A stretch of 40,437 nt of DNA from Gammaproteobacteria bacterium (GTDB lineage: Bacteria > Pseudomonadota > Gammaproteobacteria > Ga0077536): contig JAIEQK010000078.1 in the NCBI GenBank assembly GCA_019747795.1, forward strand, positions 1 through 40,437, in the 5' to 3' direction. Of this stretch, positions 9,598-16,831 are shown piece after piece (the stretch's first letter is position 1; each line of letters opens with the position of its first letter). The position numbers and the translations under genes are program-made. Under the pieces are notes generated by a model. That model worked only from the letters and a program-made list of their open reading frames with translations, ran no database searches and was not told the DNA's origin.

Positions 9598-10044
9598 ATG
9601 AGCGACGCGACGCCGATGAGCTCCACGCGGCCCTACCTGATCCGCGCCATGTACGACTGGATAGTGGACAACCGTTGCACGCCGCACCTGCTGGTGGACG
9701 CCAAGGATCCGCAGGTCAGGGTGCCGCGCCAGTTCGTCGACAAGGGCGTGATCGTGCTGAACGTCTCGCCGACCGCGGTGAAGAACCTGGTGCTCGGCCT
9801 CGACAACATCACGTTCAGCGCGCGCTTCAGCGGCACGCCACACGACATCGACGTGCCGGTGCCAGCCGTGCAGGCTATCTATGCGCGCGAGAACGGGCAG
9901 GGAATCTTTCTCGGAGAAGGCGGTGAAGAGCACACCACCACCGCGCCGGCCGCCGCCTCCGACGGCAACGAGCCGCCGCCACCCGCGGGACCCGGCGGCG
10001 GACGGCCCGCGGGCCGCGCGCCGCACCTGACGGTCGTGAAGTAG
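9598..10044 (+). CDS. sspB: ClpXP adaptor SspB
   Basis: SspB delivers ssrA-tagged peptides from stalled ribosomes to ClpXP. The N-terminal substrate-binding domain (about residues 8-105, with YDWIVDNRCTPHLLVDA and NLSP-like NVSP) is followed by a Pro/Gly-rich flexible tail and the C-terminal ClpX-docking tag HLTVVK, which resembles the E. coli LRVVK end. The length of 148 residues is normal. It begins 11 bases after sspA. Its stop codon is inside a hairpin shared with the convergent dolP gene. Confidence 0.95.
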   Translation: MSDATPMSSTRPYLIRAMYDWIVDNRCTPHLLVDAKDPQVRVPRQFVDKGVIVLNVSPTAVKNLVLGLDNITFSARFSGTPHDIDVPVPAVQAIYARENGQGIFLGEGGEEHTTTAPAAASDGNEPPPPAGPGGGRPAGRAPHLTVVK

Positions 10045-10059
10045 CGCGTCCGCGCTACT
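10040..10059. terminator. Bidirectional hairpin between sspB and dolP
   Basis: AGTAGCGCG (10040-10048) and CGCGCTACT (10051-10059) are perfect 9-base arms with a 2-base centre. The left arm contains the sspB stop TAG (10042-10044) and the right arm, read on the minus strand, the dolP stop TAG (10057-10055). No T-run flanks it on either side. Its place at a convergent junction of only 10 bases suggests a shared transcript end. Confidence 0.55.
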
Positions 10060-10639
10060 GGTATTCGAAGAGCTTCACCACCCGCAGCACGCCGGGCGTC
10101 TGGCTGGCGAGCTGCGCGGCCAGGGTGCCCTCGGCCTGCGTCACCATGCCCAGCAGATAGACGGTGGCCGCCTCGGTCACTACCTTGAACTTGATCGCGC
10201 TGAGTTCCTTCGCGCCGACGATGCGACCCTTCACGTTGGTCGTGAGCCAGCTGTCCTTGGAGCGCGCCGACACCGGGCTCGGCGCGCCGATCGTGACCTC
10301 GTTGTGCACCGTGCGCACCTTCTCGATGCCCTTCACCATCTCGATGAGCCGGGTGCGCATGTCTTCGGTCGGCGTCTCGCCGGTCACCAGCACCACCTGG
10401 TTGTAGCTGGTGACGTTGATGTGCGACTGCTGGTTGAGTTCGCCATCGCCACGGATCAGGTTGCCGGCCTTGATCTCGATGCTCTCGTCCTCCACCTGGC
10501 TGCCGGTGGTGCGCGGATCGTTGACCACCGACGCGCCGCCGGCGGCGCCGCCCAGCATCACGCCCACGCAGCCGGTGAGCGCGCCGACCATCAGCGCCAG
10601 CGCGAGCGCTCGCGGCGCCCAGGCCGCGCGAGTATTCAT
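10055..10639 (-). CDS. dolP: BON-domain outer-membrane lipoprotein DolP
   Basis: DolP (YraP) is a lipoprotein with two BON domains that supports outer-membrane integrity and, in E. coli, acts at the division site. The ATG at 10639 was chosen because AAGGA (10653-10649) is nine bases away; an ATG at 10648 would touch that site. The 194-residue precursor has a lipobox LTGC with Cys24, a first BON unit at about 45-115 and a second at about 120-190 ending in VLRVVKLFEYQ. It follows diaA in the yraN-diaA-dolP order of E. coli. Confidence 0.9.
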   Translation of the reverse strand: MNTRAAWAPRALALALMVGALTGCVGVMLGGAAGGASVVNDPRTTGSQVEDESIEIKAGNLIRGDGELNQQSHINVTSYNQVVLVTGETPTEDMRTRLIEMVKGIEKVRTVHNEVTIGAPSPVSARSKDSWLTTNVKGRIVGAKELSAIKFKVVTEAATVYLLGMVTQAEGTLAAQLASQTPGVLRVVKLFEYQ

Positions 10640-10651
10640 TGCATGCATTCC

Positions 10652-11245
10652 TTATGACTCCTGGCCGAGGAGGTGGCCGTCCACCAGATCGCACAGACAA
10701 TGGATGAAGGCGATGTGCGATTCCTGGATGCGCGCGGTCGATTGGCTCGGCACGCGCAGTTCGATGTCACCCTCGCGTAAAGTGGGACTGGCCTGACCGC
10801 CATCCCGCCCGGTGCAGAGGATGATGCGCATGTCACGGTCGTGAGCCGCGTCCAGCGCGTTCAGTATGTTGTGCGAGTTGCCGCTGGTCGAGAACGCGAG
10901 CAGCACGTCGCCGGGATTGCCGAGGGCGCGGATCTGGCGCGCGAAGATGTCCGCGAACTGGTAGTCGTTGGCGATCGAGGTGACGGTCGATGCGTCGGTG
11001 GTGAGCGCGATCGCGGGCAGGCCCGGGCGCTCGCGTTCGAAACGATTCAGCATCTCGGAGGAGAAGTGCTGGGCGTCGGCGGCCGAGCCGCCGTTGCCGC
11101 AGGCCAGCACCTTGCCGCTGTTCAAGAGCGAGCCCGCGATGCAGTCCGCCGCGTCGGCCAGCTGGCGCGGCAGCTCGTCGCGGCAGCGACGCTTGACCGC
11201 GATGCTCTCGTCGAAGATGGCCTGGATGCGTTCGATGGGGTCCAC
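10652..11245 (-). CDS. diaA: SIS-domain protein, DiaA/GmhA family
   Basis: This 197-residue SIS-domain protein occupies the diaA position between yraN and dolP and carries DiaA-like stretches (NRFERERPGLPAIAL, ARIQESHIAFIHCLCDLVD). DiaA binds DnaA and promotes orderly initiation in E. coli. Unlike E. coli DiaA, this protein keeps residues used by phosphoheptose isomerase GmhA: His60 and Glu64 (AQHFSSEML), Gln174 and His182, with the same eight-residue spacing as GmhA Gln172/His180. It may therefore be an active sedoheptulose-7-phosphate isomerase or do both jobs. The start is GTG (11245-11243). Confidence 0.85.
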   Translation of the reverse strand: MDPIERIQAIFDESIAVKRRCRDELPRQLADAADCIAGSLLNSGKVLACGNGGSAADAQHFSSEMLNRFERERPGLPAIALTTDASTVTSIANDYQFADIFARQIRALGNPGDVLLAFSTSGNSHNILNALDAAHDRDMRIILCTGRDGGQASPTLREGDIELRVPSQSTARIQESHIAFIHCLCDLVDGHLLGQES

Positions 11246-11299
11246 GGCGCTGGTTCCGATGAAGACACTGATGACCGGCGTTCTCGGGCCGCGGCCGCA

Positions 11300-11692
11300 T
11301 TATGCCGAAAACGCCCCGGCAATCCACTCGCAGCGCGGCGTGTTCGCCGGACCGTGCACGGCGATCACGTCGAAGCGACACGGGCTGTCGGCGAAGCGCG
11401 CGTGACGCGCCAGGAAGTCTTGCGCGGCGAGCACGATGCGTCCCTGCTTGCGCGGGTCGATGGACTCGGCCGCGCCGCCGTGGCGCGCACTCGCCCGGTA
11501 GCGTACCTCGACGAACACCAGGGTTTCGTCAGACTGCATGACGAGATCGATCTCGCCGCCGCGGCAGCGATGATTGCGCGCCACGCAGCGCAGGCCGTGG
11601 GCCTCGAGATAACGCTCGGCGCGCGCCTCCCATGGATCGCGCGGGCGAGCGCGCGCGACCCGTCGTCCGGGTTCAGCGCGTGCCGAGCCCAT
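11300..11692 (-). CDS. yraN: YraN family (UPF0102) putative endonuclease
   Basis: The 130-residue protein has the UPF0102 nuclease-like core: [21 protein letters not shown] carries the acidic and basic residues of a PD-(D/E)xK fold, preceded by [22 protein letters not shown]. The family's cellular role is not settled. The ATG at 11692 lies inside the end of lpoA, overlapping it by 20 bases. The first 20 residues are Arg/Ala-rich and not conserved, so a later start cannot be excluded. It belongs to the lpoA-yraN-diaA-dolP transcript. Confidence 0.85.
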   Translation of the reverse strand: MGSARAEPGRRVARARPRDPWEARAERYLEAHGLRCVARNHRCRGGEIDLVMQSDETLVFVEVRYRASARHGGAAESIDPRKQGRIVLAAQDFLARHARFADSPCRFDVIAVHGPANTPRCEWIAGAFSA

Positions 11693-13571
11693 CGGCTTCG
11701 CCGATCACGGTCGGTACGCCGTCGTCGAAGCGCAGCCAGGACATGTTGCGATGGAGCACGCCGTCGGTGTCCATCCACAGGTCACCGGTCACGCCCGGCA
11801 CGCGCATGCTGGCGCGCGCCCGCATGCGCGACAGGAACGGCAGCACGCGGTAGGCATCGATGCCGAAGGCGTAGAGGCGCGCGTAGCTGGCGGCCGGGCC
11901 CGGCCAGCTGCGTCGCACCAGGTCGTAGGACTCGCGATCGACCTGGCCGAACAGCCAGGGCATGTCGCCGAACACCAGCCCGTTCAGATCGACGTCGCGT
12001 TCCGCGCTCGAGGCGCCGGCATAGACGTTGGAGGTGGCGAACACCGGGATGCTGTCGGCGCCGAAATAGCGCAGCTGCGGCAGCAGCTGGCGCGCGTTGT
12101 TGGGCAGCGCCGCGAGCAGGATCACGTCGATGTCCGCGCGGTGCCGCACCTCGGCATGCAGTGGAATCCCGAGCCGGCGACGCAGGGCCGCGGCGCGCGC
12201 TTCGCTGACATCGATGTTGAGCGCGCGGCGGATGGCCGCGACGTAGGCGTCGGCGGCGTCCGAGTAGACCACCTGCCCCAGCACCGTGCCGCCGAGGCTC
12301 TGCCAGGCGCGACCGTAGGCGGCGCCGAGCCGCGTTCCCCAGGGCGAACTCGGCGCGATGATCAGCGCGCGTGTGCCGACGCCGTAGGCGCGCCGCGCGA
12401 CCTGCGCGGCCTCGTCCTCCGGCGTCAGCCCGAACTGGTAGAAACCTGGGCGCGCGGCCGGCGCGCCGGGGCGGGCATCGACTACGTTCAGCGCGAGCAC
12501 CGGCACCGGCAGATCGGGACTCGCCGCCAGGCGCTCCACCAGGTTCTTCTGCAGCGGGCCGATCACGAACTGCGCGCCGTCGGCCACCGCGCGCTGGTAG
12601 TCCTTGAGGATGTCGTCGCCGCCGTTGGGGTAGACCGTCAGCGCCGGCCGGGCCTGGCGCTGGCCGTCGCGGAACCAGGCGGTGATGAAACCATCACGCA
12701 CCGCGCGGCCGGCGGTGCCGAGGGTGGCGTCGAAGGGCAGGATGAGCGCCACCCGGGCGGGCCGTGCGCTGGCCGCGCTCGCGCGCTCGAGTATGCCCTC
12801 GATGAGAGGCGTGGCCGGGTGGCCGGGATGTCTTTGCCGCCATTCGTCCAGGCGCGGCGCCACCGCGGTCGGGTCAAGGTTCGCCTGCTGGGCAAGCGCG
12901 GCAAGCGAGTACCAGCCGTGGGCGGCCGGGTCGGCGGCGCTGGCGGCAATGCGCTGGCCGAGTTCGGCGGCGCCGAGGCCGGTCAGGCTGCCGAGCGCCG
13001 CCTCGCCCATGATCGTCTGTTCGGTCACTGGGTGGGGCAGGGCGAAGGCCTCGATCCAGGCCGGCCCCGCCACGGGGAAATTGCGCAGGCCGGTGGCCGC
13101 CGCCGCGATCACCCGCGCGCGGACGCCGCGAGCATAGGGGGCGAGCGTGGTCGGCTCGATTGCCTGGGCATGGGCGAGCGCTGTTTCGGCCTGCCCCGCG
13201 CGCAGTTCGGCACGCGCGCCGGCCAGCGCCAGCAGGGGATTGCTGGCCGCCGCGGGACCCTGCGCCGCCAGCAGCTGCGCCGCGCGCGGCAGATCGCCCG
13301 CTTCCTGCCACGCGAGCGCGGCCAGGCCCAAGGCGCGCGCCGACTGTTCGGGCGGGGCGTCGGCCGGCAGGGCCTGGTAAGCGGCGGCGGCCTGGGCATA
13401 CTGCCCCTGCGCGAGCAGCCGGTCGGCGCTCGCCAGCGGGTCGGGCGGCGGCGTCGGCGCGCTTTCCTCGACATTGCCAGGCGCGGTGCAAGCGCCTGTA
13501 ATGAGCGCGGCCACCAACACCGATGCCAAGTACAGGAGACGCCAAGAGAAAATGGGCGCGGAGCGGATCAC
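11673..13571 (-). CDS. lpoA: Outer-membrane lipoprotein activator of PBP1A, LpoA
   Basis: LpoA spans the periplasm from the outer membrane and activates the bifunctional murein synthase PBP1A. A GTG at 13571-13569 gives 632 residues beginning with a short basic n-region ([10 protein letters not shown]), a hydrophobic core and the lipobox ITGAC with Cys28. A TPR-rich N-terminal half (about 35-290) is followed by a periplasmic-binding-like half starting [10 protein letters not shown]. An ATG at 13703 would hide the signal peptide and lie well inside rsmI. The predicted promoter starts transcription at about the GTG itself, so the mRNA may be leaderless. Confidence 0.88.
   Translation of the reverse strand: MIRSAPIFSWRLLYLASVLVAALITGACTAPGNVEESAPTPPPDPLASADRLLAQGQYAQAAAAYQALPADAPPEQSARALGLAALAWQEAGDLPRAAQLLAAQGPAAASNPLLALAGARAELRAGQAETALAHAQAIEPTTLAPYARGVRARVIAAAATGLRNFPVAGPAWIEAFALPHPVTEQTIMGEAALGSLTGLGAAELGQRIAASAADPAAHGWYSLAALAQQANLDPTAVAPRLDEWRQRHPGHPATPLIEGILERASAASARPARVALILPFDATLGTAGRAVRDGFITAWFRDGQRQARPALTVYPNGGDDILKDYQRAVADGAQFVIGPLQKNLVERLAASPDLPVPVLALNVVDARPGAPAARPGFYQFGLTPEDEAAQVARRAYGVGTRALIIAPSSPWGTRLGAAYGRAWQSLGGTVLGQVVYSDAADAYVAAIRRALNIDVSEARAAALRRRLGIPLHAEVRHRADIDVILLAALPNNARQLLPQLRYFGADSIPVFATSNVYAGASSAERDVDLNGLVFGDMPWLFGQVDRESYDLVRRSWPGPAASYARLYAFGIDAYRVLPFLSRMRARASMRVPGVTGDLWMDTDGVLHRNMSWLRFDDGVPTVIGEADGLGTR
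13474..13502 (+). promoter_or_regulatory. Promoter for rsmI
   Basis: TTGCCA (13474-13479), 17 bases, then TGTAAT (13497-13502): five of six consensus bases in each hexamer. Transcription would start near 13509. The promoter lies inside the signal-peptide codons of lpoA on the other strand. Confidence 0.6.
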
Positions 13572-14469
13572 CGAGGCAGTATCTTTGCCGCCCGTGGAGG
13601 TGTCAATCGAACGGCCGGCGCTGTACGTGGTGGCGACGCCGATTGGCAACCTCGGCGATTTCGCGCCGCGCGCCGCGGCGGTGCTGGCGGCGGTCGACGT
13701 CATCTACTGCGAAGACACCCGGCACAGCCGCCGGTTGCTCGACCACTTCAACATCCGTACCCCGGTGGCGGCGCTGCACGCGCACAACGAGGGCGACGTG
13801 AGCGAGCGCCTGCTCACCCGCCTGGCCGCGGCCGGCCAGGCTTGTGCGCTGATTTCCGATGCCGGCACGCCGCTGATCTCCGACCCCGGCTTCCCCCTGG
13901 TGCGCGCCGCGCGCACGGCCGGTATGCCGGTCTACGGTCTGCCCGGTCCCTGCGCGCTGGTTGCCGCACTCAGCGTCTCGGGGCTGCCCACCGCGCGTTT
14001 CGTCTTCGAGGGTTTTCTGCCCGCCCAGGCCGGGGCACGGGCGAGCCGCCTGGCGGCGCTCGCGGGCGACAGCCGCACACTGGTGTTCTACGAAGCCCCT
14101 CACCGCCTGGCGGCAAGCCTGGAGGCGATGGGCGAGGCTTTTGGCGGCGACCGGCCGGCAGTCCTGGCGCGCGAACTGACCAAGCGCTTCGAAACGGTCT
14201 ACGCCGGCACCCTGGCTGAACTCGCCGCACGGGTCGCGAGCGATCCCAACGCGGCCCGGGGTGAGTGCGTACTCATGCTGGCAGGGGCGCCGGAAACGGC
14301 GCAGGCCGACGATACCGAACTCGCCAGGCTGCTGACCTTGACGCTCGCGGAGACCGACAGGCGCACCGCGGTGCGCATCGTCGCCGCACTCTCGGGGCGG
14401 CCGCGCAACCAGGTCTACCAGGCTTCATTGCGGCTCGGCGGCCAGGATGTCGAGGTCGACGCTGATTGA
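13552..14469 (+). CDS. rsmI: 16S rRNA (cytidine-1402-2'-O)-methyltransferase
   Basis: RsmI methylates the ribose of C1402 in the decoding centre of 16S rRNA, using SAM. From the ATG at 13552 the protein has 305 residues; the conserved region starts at LYVVATPIGNLGDFAPRA and includes VIYCEDTRHS, ISDAGTPLISDPG and GLPGPCALVAAL. AGGAGA (13534-13539) lies 12 bases upstream, slightly far; TTG 13585 or GTG 13594 are later options that would still keep the domain. The gene is divergent from lpoA and their 5' ends overlap. rnpB follows 31 bases after the stop. Confidence 0.93.
   Translation: MGAERITEAVSLPPVEVSIERPALYVVATPIGNLGDFAPRAAAVLAAVDVIYCEDTRHSRRLLDHFNIRTPVAALHAHNEGDVSERLLTRLAAAGQACALISDAGTPLISDPGFPLVRAARTAGMPVYGLPGPCALVAALSVSGLPTARFVFEGFLPAQAGARASRLAALAGDSRTLVFYEAPHRLAASLEAMGEAFGGDRPAVLARELTKRFETVYAGTLAELAARVASDPNAARGECVLMLAGAPETAQADDTELARLLTLTLAETDRRTAVRIVAALSGRPRNQVYQASLRLGGQDVEVDAD
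13578..13606 (-). promoter_or_regulatory. Promoter for lpoA-yraN-diaA-dolP
   Basis: On the minus strand, TTGACA (13606-13601), a 17-base spacer and GATACT (13583-13578) form a consensus-like sigma-70 promoter. The start point is expected near 13571, where the GTG start of lpoA lies. It sits within the first codons of rsmI on the plus strand. Confidence 0.65.
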
Positions 14470-14494
14470 ATTCGCGGCGTGGAAGGCCGACACT
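14466..14494 (+). promoter_or_regulatory. Probable rnpB promoter
   Basis: TTGAAT (14466-14471), a 17-base spacer and GACACT (14489-14494) would start transcription at about 14501, where the P1 helix of the RNase P RNA begins. The -10 is weak, with three of six bases matching. The -35 overlaps the rsmI stop codon. Spacing and position are the main support. Confidence 0.45.
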
Positions 14495-14500
14495 CCTGCC

Positions 14501-14895
14501 CGGCAAGTCGGCCGGGTGATCGCTGTCCTTGGCGTCGGCGCAAGCCCGCGCCGGGGCAGAGGAAAGTCCGGGCTCCGCAGGACGGGATGCCAGGTAACGC
14601 CTGGGGGGCGAGAGCCCACGGAAAGTGCCACAGAAAATATACCGCCACGCGGCAACGCGGGGTAAGGGTGAAATGGTGCGGTAAGAGCGCACCGCGCCGG
14701 CCAACACCGGTGGCAGGGTAAACCCCATCCGGAGCAAGACCAAATAGGGAAACGTGCCGCGCGAGCGGTGAAGCGTGGTCCGCGCCAGTTTCCGGGTAGG
14801 TCGCTTCAGGCGCGTGGCGACGCGCGTCGCAGATGAATGATCACCGCCGTCCGCAAGGGCGGAACAGAACCCGGCTTACAGGCCGACTTGCCTCC
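14501..14895 (+). ncRNA. rnpB: RNase P RNA, bacterial type A
   Basis: This is the catalytic RNA that matures tRNA 5' ends together with the protein RnpA. The universal 5' core GAGGAAAGTCCGGGCTCC is at 14559-14576 and the matching 3' core ACAGAACCCGGCTTA at 14864-14878. The ends pair: GGCAAGTCGGCC (14502-14513) is the exact complement of GGCCGACTTGCC (14881-14892), giving a 12-bp P1 helix and placing the ends near 14501 and 14895. The length of about 395 bases suits the type. The exact 3' end and terminator are not clear. Confidence 0.95.
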
Positions 14896-15061
14896 TCTTC
14901 CCTTCGACCAGCGGGTTCTCCAGTCTGATGTATCGGATGAGCTGTCGGGCTTATCTGGATGATTTTCGTAAGCGTTTTGCTACCGCTATTCCGTCCTCTT
15001 CGGCAGTTCGACAGACCCGGCCTAAGTCACTGTTCGCAAAGCAAGAATCGCCCGGATTTTC
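14896..15061. other. Gene-free, relatively AT-rich spacer after rnpB
   Basis: I see no gene, no strong terminator hairpin and no tRNA here. Base composition drops to roughly 50% GC against nearly 70% around it. TCCTCTTC followed by TTCGAC occurs twice about 100 bases apart (near 14893 and 14990). The region separates rnpB from the dcw promoter and may hold the 3' processing signals of rnpB or an undetected small RNA. Confidence 0.4.
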
Positions 15062-15091
15062 TTGACAGTTTTTCGCCTCGATCCGTATAGT
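15062..15091 (+). promoter_or_regulatory. Main dcw-cluster promoter (Pmra)
   Basis: TTGACA (15062-15067), an 18-base spacer and TATAGT (15086-15091) form the strongest promoter in the window. Transcription should start near 15098 and leave a leader of about 108 bases before mraZ. The position corresponds to the mra promoter that drives the division and cell-wall cluster in E. coli. Confidence 0.8.
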
Positions 15092-15099
15092 GCCCGCTG

Positions 15100-15123
15100 G
15101 TGGTGAATAGTGGGGAAAAGTGG
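15100..15123 (+). promoter_or_regulatory. MraZ operator: three GTGG repeats
   Basis: GTGG occurs at 15100, 15110 and 15120, exactly ten bases apart, just downstream of the predicted start point. E. coli MraZ binds direct TGGGN repeats with the same 10-base period near its own promoter, so this is very likely the autoregulatory site. Confidence 0.75.
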
Positions 15124-15206
15124 ATCCGGCCTGACTTGCCCGCAGGGCGACGGTGGAACGTTCTCCACCCACGCAGCCCGCGCGTCACGCTCGATCCCGC
15201 ATGTGC

Positions 15207-15665
15207 ATGTTCCGCGGCCAGAGCACAATCAGTGTCGATCCCAAGGGGCGTCTGGCCGTGCCGACGCGCTTTCGGGATGCACTCGCCGCCCTCCCCAGCC
15301 AGGACCTGGTGCTGACCCTCAATCCCTGGGACCGCGCGCTGTGGGTCTACCCGGTGGCCGAATGGCAGACCATCGAGACCAAGCTCGCGGCCCTGTCCGA
15401 CTTCGATCGCCAGAGTCGCCGCACCAAGCAGATCATGCGCGGCTACGCGGCGGACTGCAGCTGCGACGGCCAGGGCCGCGTGCTGCTGCCGGCGGAGCTG
15501 CGCGAGATAGCCGGGATCACCAAGCAGGTCACGGTGCTTGGCCAGGGCAACAAGATCGAGATCTGGGACCAGGCCACCTGGCAGTCCGAGCGCGAACAGT
15601 GGCTGCGCGACGTCGCCGACGGCGTCGACACCTCGTCGGCCGCGCTGGAATCCTTGTCCCTGTGA
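15207..15665 (+). CDS. mraZ: Transcriptional regulator MraZ
   Basis: MraZ is an AbrB-like (SpoVT type) DNA-binding protein that represses its own dcw operon. Starting at the ATG at 15207 gives 152 residues beginning MFRG, as in E. coli, and of the same length; the in-frame ATG at 15201 would add two residues. The duplicated DxxxR motifs appear as DPKGR (11-15) and DGQGR (87-91), each followed by a VP/LP turn. No clear ribosome site is seen. It is first in the cluster, and its repeats lie in its own leader. Confidence 0.95.
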   Translation: MFRGQSTISVDPKGRLAVPTRFRDALAALPSQDLVLTLNPWDRALWVYPVAEWQTIETKLAALSDFDRQSRRTKQIMRGYAADCSCDGQGRVLLPAELREIAGITKQVTVLGQGNKIEIWDQATWQSEREQWLRDVADGVDTSSAALESLSL

Positions 15666-15674
15666 TCGGTCGCC

Positions 15675-16571
15675 ATGTTCGCCCACGTTCCGGTACTGCA
15701 GGATGAAGTGCTCGCGCACCTGCGCATCGCGCCCGCGGGCAGCTACGTGGATGCGACTTTCGGACGCGGCGGACACAGTCGCGCCATCCTGCGCGTGCTC
15801 GGCCCCGAAGGCCGGCTGTGCGTGTTCGACCGCGATCCCGAGGCCATCGCCTGCGCGCGGGCCCTGGCCGCGGAGGACGCGCGAGTGACGGTGATCCACG
15901 CCGCGTTTTCGCGCCTCGAAGCGGCCGGTCCCGCGCTTCGCGACGGCATCCTGTTCGATCTCGGCATCTCTTCGCCGCAGGTGGACGATGCCGCGCGCGG
16001 CTTCAGCTTTCGCGCCGACGGTCCGCTCGACATGCGCATGGACCCGACGCGCGGGCAGAGCGTCGCTGCGTGGCTCGCCGAGGCCGCCGAGAGCGACATC
16101 GCCGACGTGCTGTGGCGCTACGGCGAGGAGCGTCGCTCGCGCCTCATCGCGAAGCGCGTGGTCGAAGCGCGCCGACGCGCGCCGCTCGCCACCACCCTCG
16201 AACTCGCCCGCCTGGTGCACGGCTGCTTTCCCCACCATGGTGGCCGCATCGACAATGCCACCCGCACCTTCCAGGCGCTGCGCATCTTCATCAACGACGA
16301 ACTCGGCGAGATCGAGCGCGCGCTGGACGTCGCGCTCACGCTGCTGAAAGTCGGCGGCCGGGTGCTGGTGATCAGTTTCCATTCGCTCGAGGATCGCCTG
16401 GTCAAGCAGCGCTTTCGCGCGCTCGATGACGCGGCGCGCGCCGCGGTGAACGACACAACGCCGCGCTTTCGCCTGGTGCAGCGCAAGGCCATCCAGGCCG
16501 GCGAAGCCGAGCTCGCGGCCAATCCCCGCGCCCGCAGCGCGCGCCTGCGCGTCTTGGAACGCGCCGCGTGA
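15675..16571 (+). CDS. rsmH: 16S rRNA (cytosine-1402-N4)-methyltransferase
   Basis: RsmH (MraW) adds the N4-methyl group to C1402 of 16S rRNA, the nucleotide whose ribose RsmI methylates. The 298 residues include HVPVLQDEVL, the SAM-binding loop DATFGRGGHS, FDLGISSPQVDD, DMRMDP and the late SFHSLEDRLVK block. It starts nine bases after mraZ and overlaps ftsL (GTGA). Enzymes for both modifications of C1402 thus lie within 3 kb of each other, on either side of rnpB. Confidence 0.97.
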   Translation: MFAHVPVLQDEVLAHLRIAPAGSYVDATFGRGGHSRAILRVLGPEGRLCVFDRDPEAIACARALAAEDARVTVIHAAFSRLEAAGPALRDGILFDLGISSPQVDDAARGFSFRADGPLDMRMDPTRGQSVAAWLAEAAESDIADVLWRYGEERRSRLIAKRVVEARRRAPLATTLELARLVHGCFPHHGGRIDNATRTFQALRIFINDELGEIERALDVALTLLKVGGRVLVISFHSLEDRLVKQRFRALDDAARAAVNDTTPRFRLVQRKAIQAGEAELAANPRARSARLRVLERAA

Positions 16572-16831
16572 AGACCTTCATCGTCGCCGCCATCATCGGC
16601 CTCATGACCTTCGGCTCGGCCGTCGAGCTGGTGCTGTCGCGGCACCAGAGCCGTCGCCTGTTCGTCGAGCTGCAGGATCTGCACGAGGCACGCCAGGCCC
16701 TCGACCAGGAGTGGGGCCAGCTGCTGCTCGAACAGGCCACCTGGGGTACGGAGCTGCGCGTCGAGCAGATCTCCCACGACAAGCTCGGCATGGTGGTGCC
16801 GAGCCCCAAGCAGATAGTGGAGCTGCAGTGA
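16568..16831 (+). CDS. ftsL: Cell division protein FtsL
   Basis: FtsL is a small bitopic division protein that joins FtsB and FtsQ and activates FtsWI. From the GTG at 16568 (overlapping the rsmH stop) it has 87 residues: a transmembrane helix at about 4-20, then a periplasmic coiled coil rich in Leu, Gln and Glu. Sequence conservation in the family is low, so the call rests on size, topology and position between rsmH and ftsI. The stop overlaps the ftsI GTG. Confidence 0.9.
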   Translation: MKTFIVAAIIGLMTFGSAVELVLSRHQSRRLFVELQDLHEARQALDQEWGQLLLEQATWGTELRVEQISHDKLGMVVPSPKQIVELQ

